Source of the DNA: Gallaecimonas kandeliae
GTDB lineage: Bacteria; Pseudomonadota; Gammaproteobacteria; Enterobacterales; Gallaecimonadaceae
DNA length: 64,000 bases
NCBI RefSeq assembly: GCF_030450055.1
Contig: NZ_CP118480.1
Coordinates: forward strand, 1,267,415 to 1,331,414
Direction of reading: 5' to 3'
In this document: positions 63,115-64,000 of the stretch, piece after piece
Numbering within the stretch: position 1 is the stretch's first letter
Layout of the letters: each line of letters opens with the position of its first letter
The notes under the pieces: generated by a model
Seen by the model: only the letters and a program-made list of their open reading frames with translations
Told to the model about the DNA's origin: nothing
Database searches by the model: none
Made by a program: the position numbers and the translations under genes

Positions 63115-64000
63115 TCAGTGGCGGGGCAGGGGGGGCATGAAGCTGCGGCGCTTCATGCTGGGCAGGGGGTCGTAAGCCGGTGCCGTGTCTGAGGCTGAGG
63201 CGATGCTGCTGGCCTTGAGGGGGGCACCGCTGGCGCAGGCCGGGGTCAGGTTGTCTGTCCAGCCCTCACCCTGACACATCTCCTGGGGTGTCAAGGTGCT
63301 GAGCAGGCCGCTGGCGGCGCTGTAGGCCTCCGGCAGAATGTTCTGCACCGCAAAGAGGGCCCGGGGGCGGAGCTGGCTGGCGCCGATGCGGTTGCGCTGA
63401 CCCCTGTCCACCTTGTAGTCATTGCCGGAGGTGGGGTTGCTGGGCAGGTTGGTGACGGCCATGTCGCGGTCTATGCCGAGGCGCAGTTTGACCATGGTTT
63501 CTTCGAAGAGCATGGCCAAGTCTTCACGGGTGCTGGCGAAGTTGTAGTAGTCGTTGGCGCCGTCAGGGAAGAAGAAGCCGGAGATGTCGCTGGGCTGGTA
63601 GGCCTTCTGGGTGGCGTTGGCCGTGGCGCCATAGAAGCTGACCTGCCCCAGTTGGCGCATCTCGTTCGACTGCAACGGATATTGGGTGGCGAGTTGGTCA
63701 GAAACGATGGGGTCCTTCAGGGCCTGGTTGGCGAAGCTGTCGTTGCCGTCGATGCCGGCGCTGAGCTTCTGTTGGGACATGAAATCGTTGGCATGGGTCA
63801 GCTCATGGTAGAGCAGGGAGCCCAGATCCGCTTCCAGCTCGCTGAATTGCCTGCTCTGGCGCGCTTCGGGGTCGGTGCTGCGGAAGGCATAGTCGTTGTT
63901 CTTGACGTAGCGCCAGGGCATCAGGAACTGCAGATCAGAGCCGAAGCTGCTGCGGTAATCGGGCTGCTCGTTGATCATGTCCCGCTCGGCCGGGGTCAGC
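63115..64000 (-). CDS. HEXXH-motif zinc metallopeptidase-like protein, N-terminus cut by window edge
   Basis: 295 codons visible; no start codon in the window, the open frame continues past the right edge. A zinc site LYHELTHANDF stands in the visible N-terminal part, with a downstream EDLAMLFEETMVKLRLG helix that may supply the third ligand (Glu). Two Cys near the C-terminus could form a disulfide. Probably exported, but the signal region is not seen. No family assigned. Confidence 0.7.
   Translation of the reverse strand, partial: LTPAERDMINEQPDYRSSFGSDLQFLMPWRYVKNNDYAFRSTDPEARQSRQFSELEADLGSLLYHELTHANDFMSQQKLSAGIDGNDSFANQALKDPIVSDQLATQYPLQSNEMRQLGQVSFYGATANATQKAYQPSDISGFFFPDGANDYYNFASTREDLAMLFEETMVKLRLGIDRDMAVTNLPSNPTSGNDYKVDRGQRNRIGASQLRPRALFAVQNILPEAYSAASGLLSTLTPQEMCQGEGWTDNLTPACASGAPLKASSIASASDTAPAYDPLPSMKRRSFMPPLPRH

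Noticed and set aside
1-64000. Prophage, insertion sequence, integron or defence island
   Set aside because: No transposase, integrase, terminal repeats, capsid or known defence cassette was seen. Only the dGTPase has a possible phage link.

Overview
The window reads as one contiguous chromosomal segment of a high-GC gammaproteobacterium. The markers are H-NS, YfbV, YciA, RidA, ExoIII, MetJ-type boxes, a LiuR-type MerR regulator and gammaproteobacterial tRNA-Tyr genes. The gene mix and GC-rich codon use suggest an environmental aerobe near Aeromonadales/Alteromonadales (Gallaecimonas-like), but that placement is inference. I see no prophage, insertion sequence, integron or CRISPR array. Genes are dense, and most units end in clean hairpin-plus-T terminators.

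Layout. 0-5.3 kb: rlmI (cut by the left edge), a chemoreceptor, and a three-gene overlapping unit encoding a secreted P1-nuclease/phospholipase C-like enzyme, a SurA/PpiC-like periplasmic protein and a small membrane-anchored protein. 5.3-10.3 kb: rimO, sixA, ribA, a fatty-acid hydroxylase/sterol desaturase divergent from an AraC regulator, and hns. 10.4-15.7 kb: ETF-ubiquinone oxidoreductase divergent from etfBA, then tdk and proB. 15.7-30.6 kb: the leucine (liuRABCDE) and valine/isoleucine (thiolase, mmsA, acyl-CoA dehydrogenase, hydratase, hydrolase, mmsB, SDR) degradation operons, divergent around a 0.5-kb control region. 30.6-39.8 kb: putP, a CBS protein, small proteins, a patatin phospholipase, a second chemoreceptor, yfbV, yciA, maeA. 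39.9-44.1 kb: a MacAB/LolCDE-type ABC exporter with two different permeases. 44.1-50.5 kb: YdcZ, CbiM-like, xthA, ridA, hypotheticals, two identical tRNA-Tyr genes, a VC1184-type PLP enzyme and pdxH. 50.6-64 kb: metA with four Met boxes, AtoE, YchJ plus a 2OG-Fe dioxygenase, MarC, dgt/yfbR, a SprA-like metalloprotease, DUF502, OmpA, a CadC-like beta-propeller regulator, an IPNS-like dioxygenase and an HEXXH protein cut by the right edge.

The strongest thread is branched-chain amino acid use. LiuA and the valine-operon acyl-CoA dehydrogenase feed electrons to EtfAB and then ETF-QO. All three control regions carry the same 18-bp palindrome (two 8-bp arms around GTTGACGT, 2-bp centre), the expected LiuR operator. 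Related palindromes occur at three further places. The most interesting lies between a PF10014 dioxygenase, whose family includes free L-isoleucine/leucine/methionine hydroxylases, and a MarC/NAAT-family membrane protein. That suggests an unrecognised amino-acid-hydroxylation branch of the LiuR regulon.
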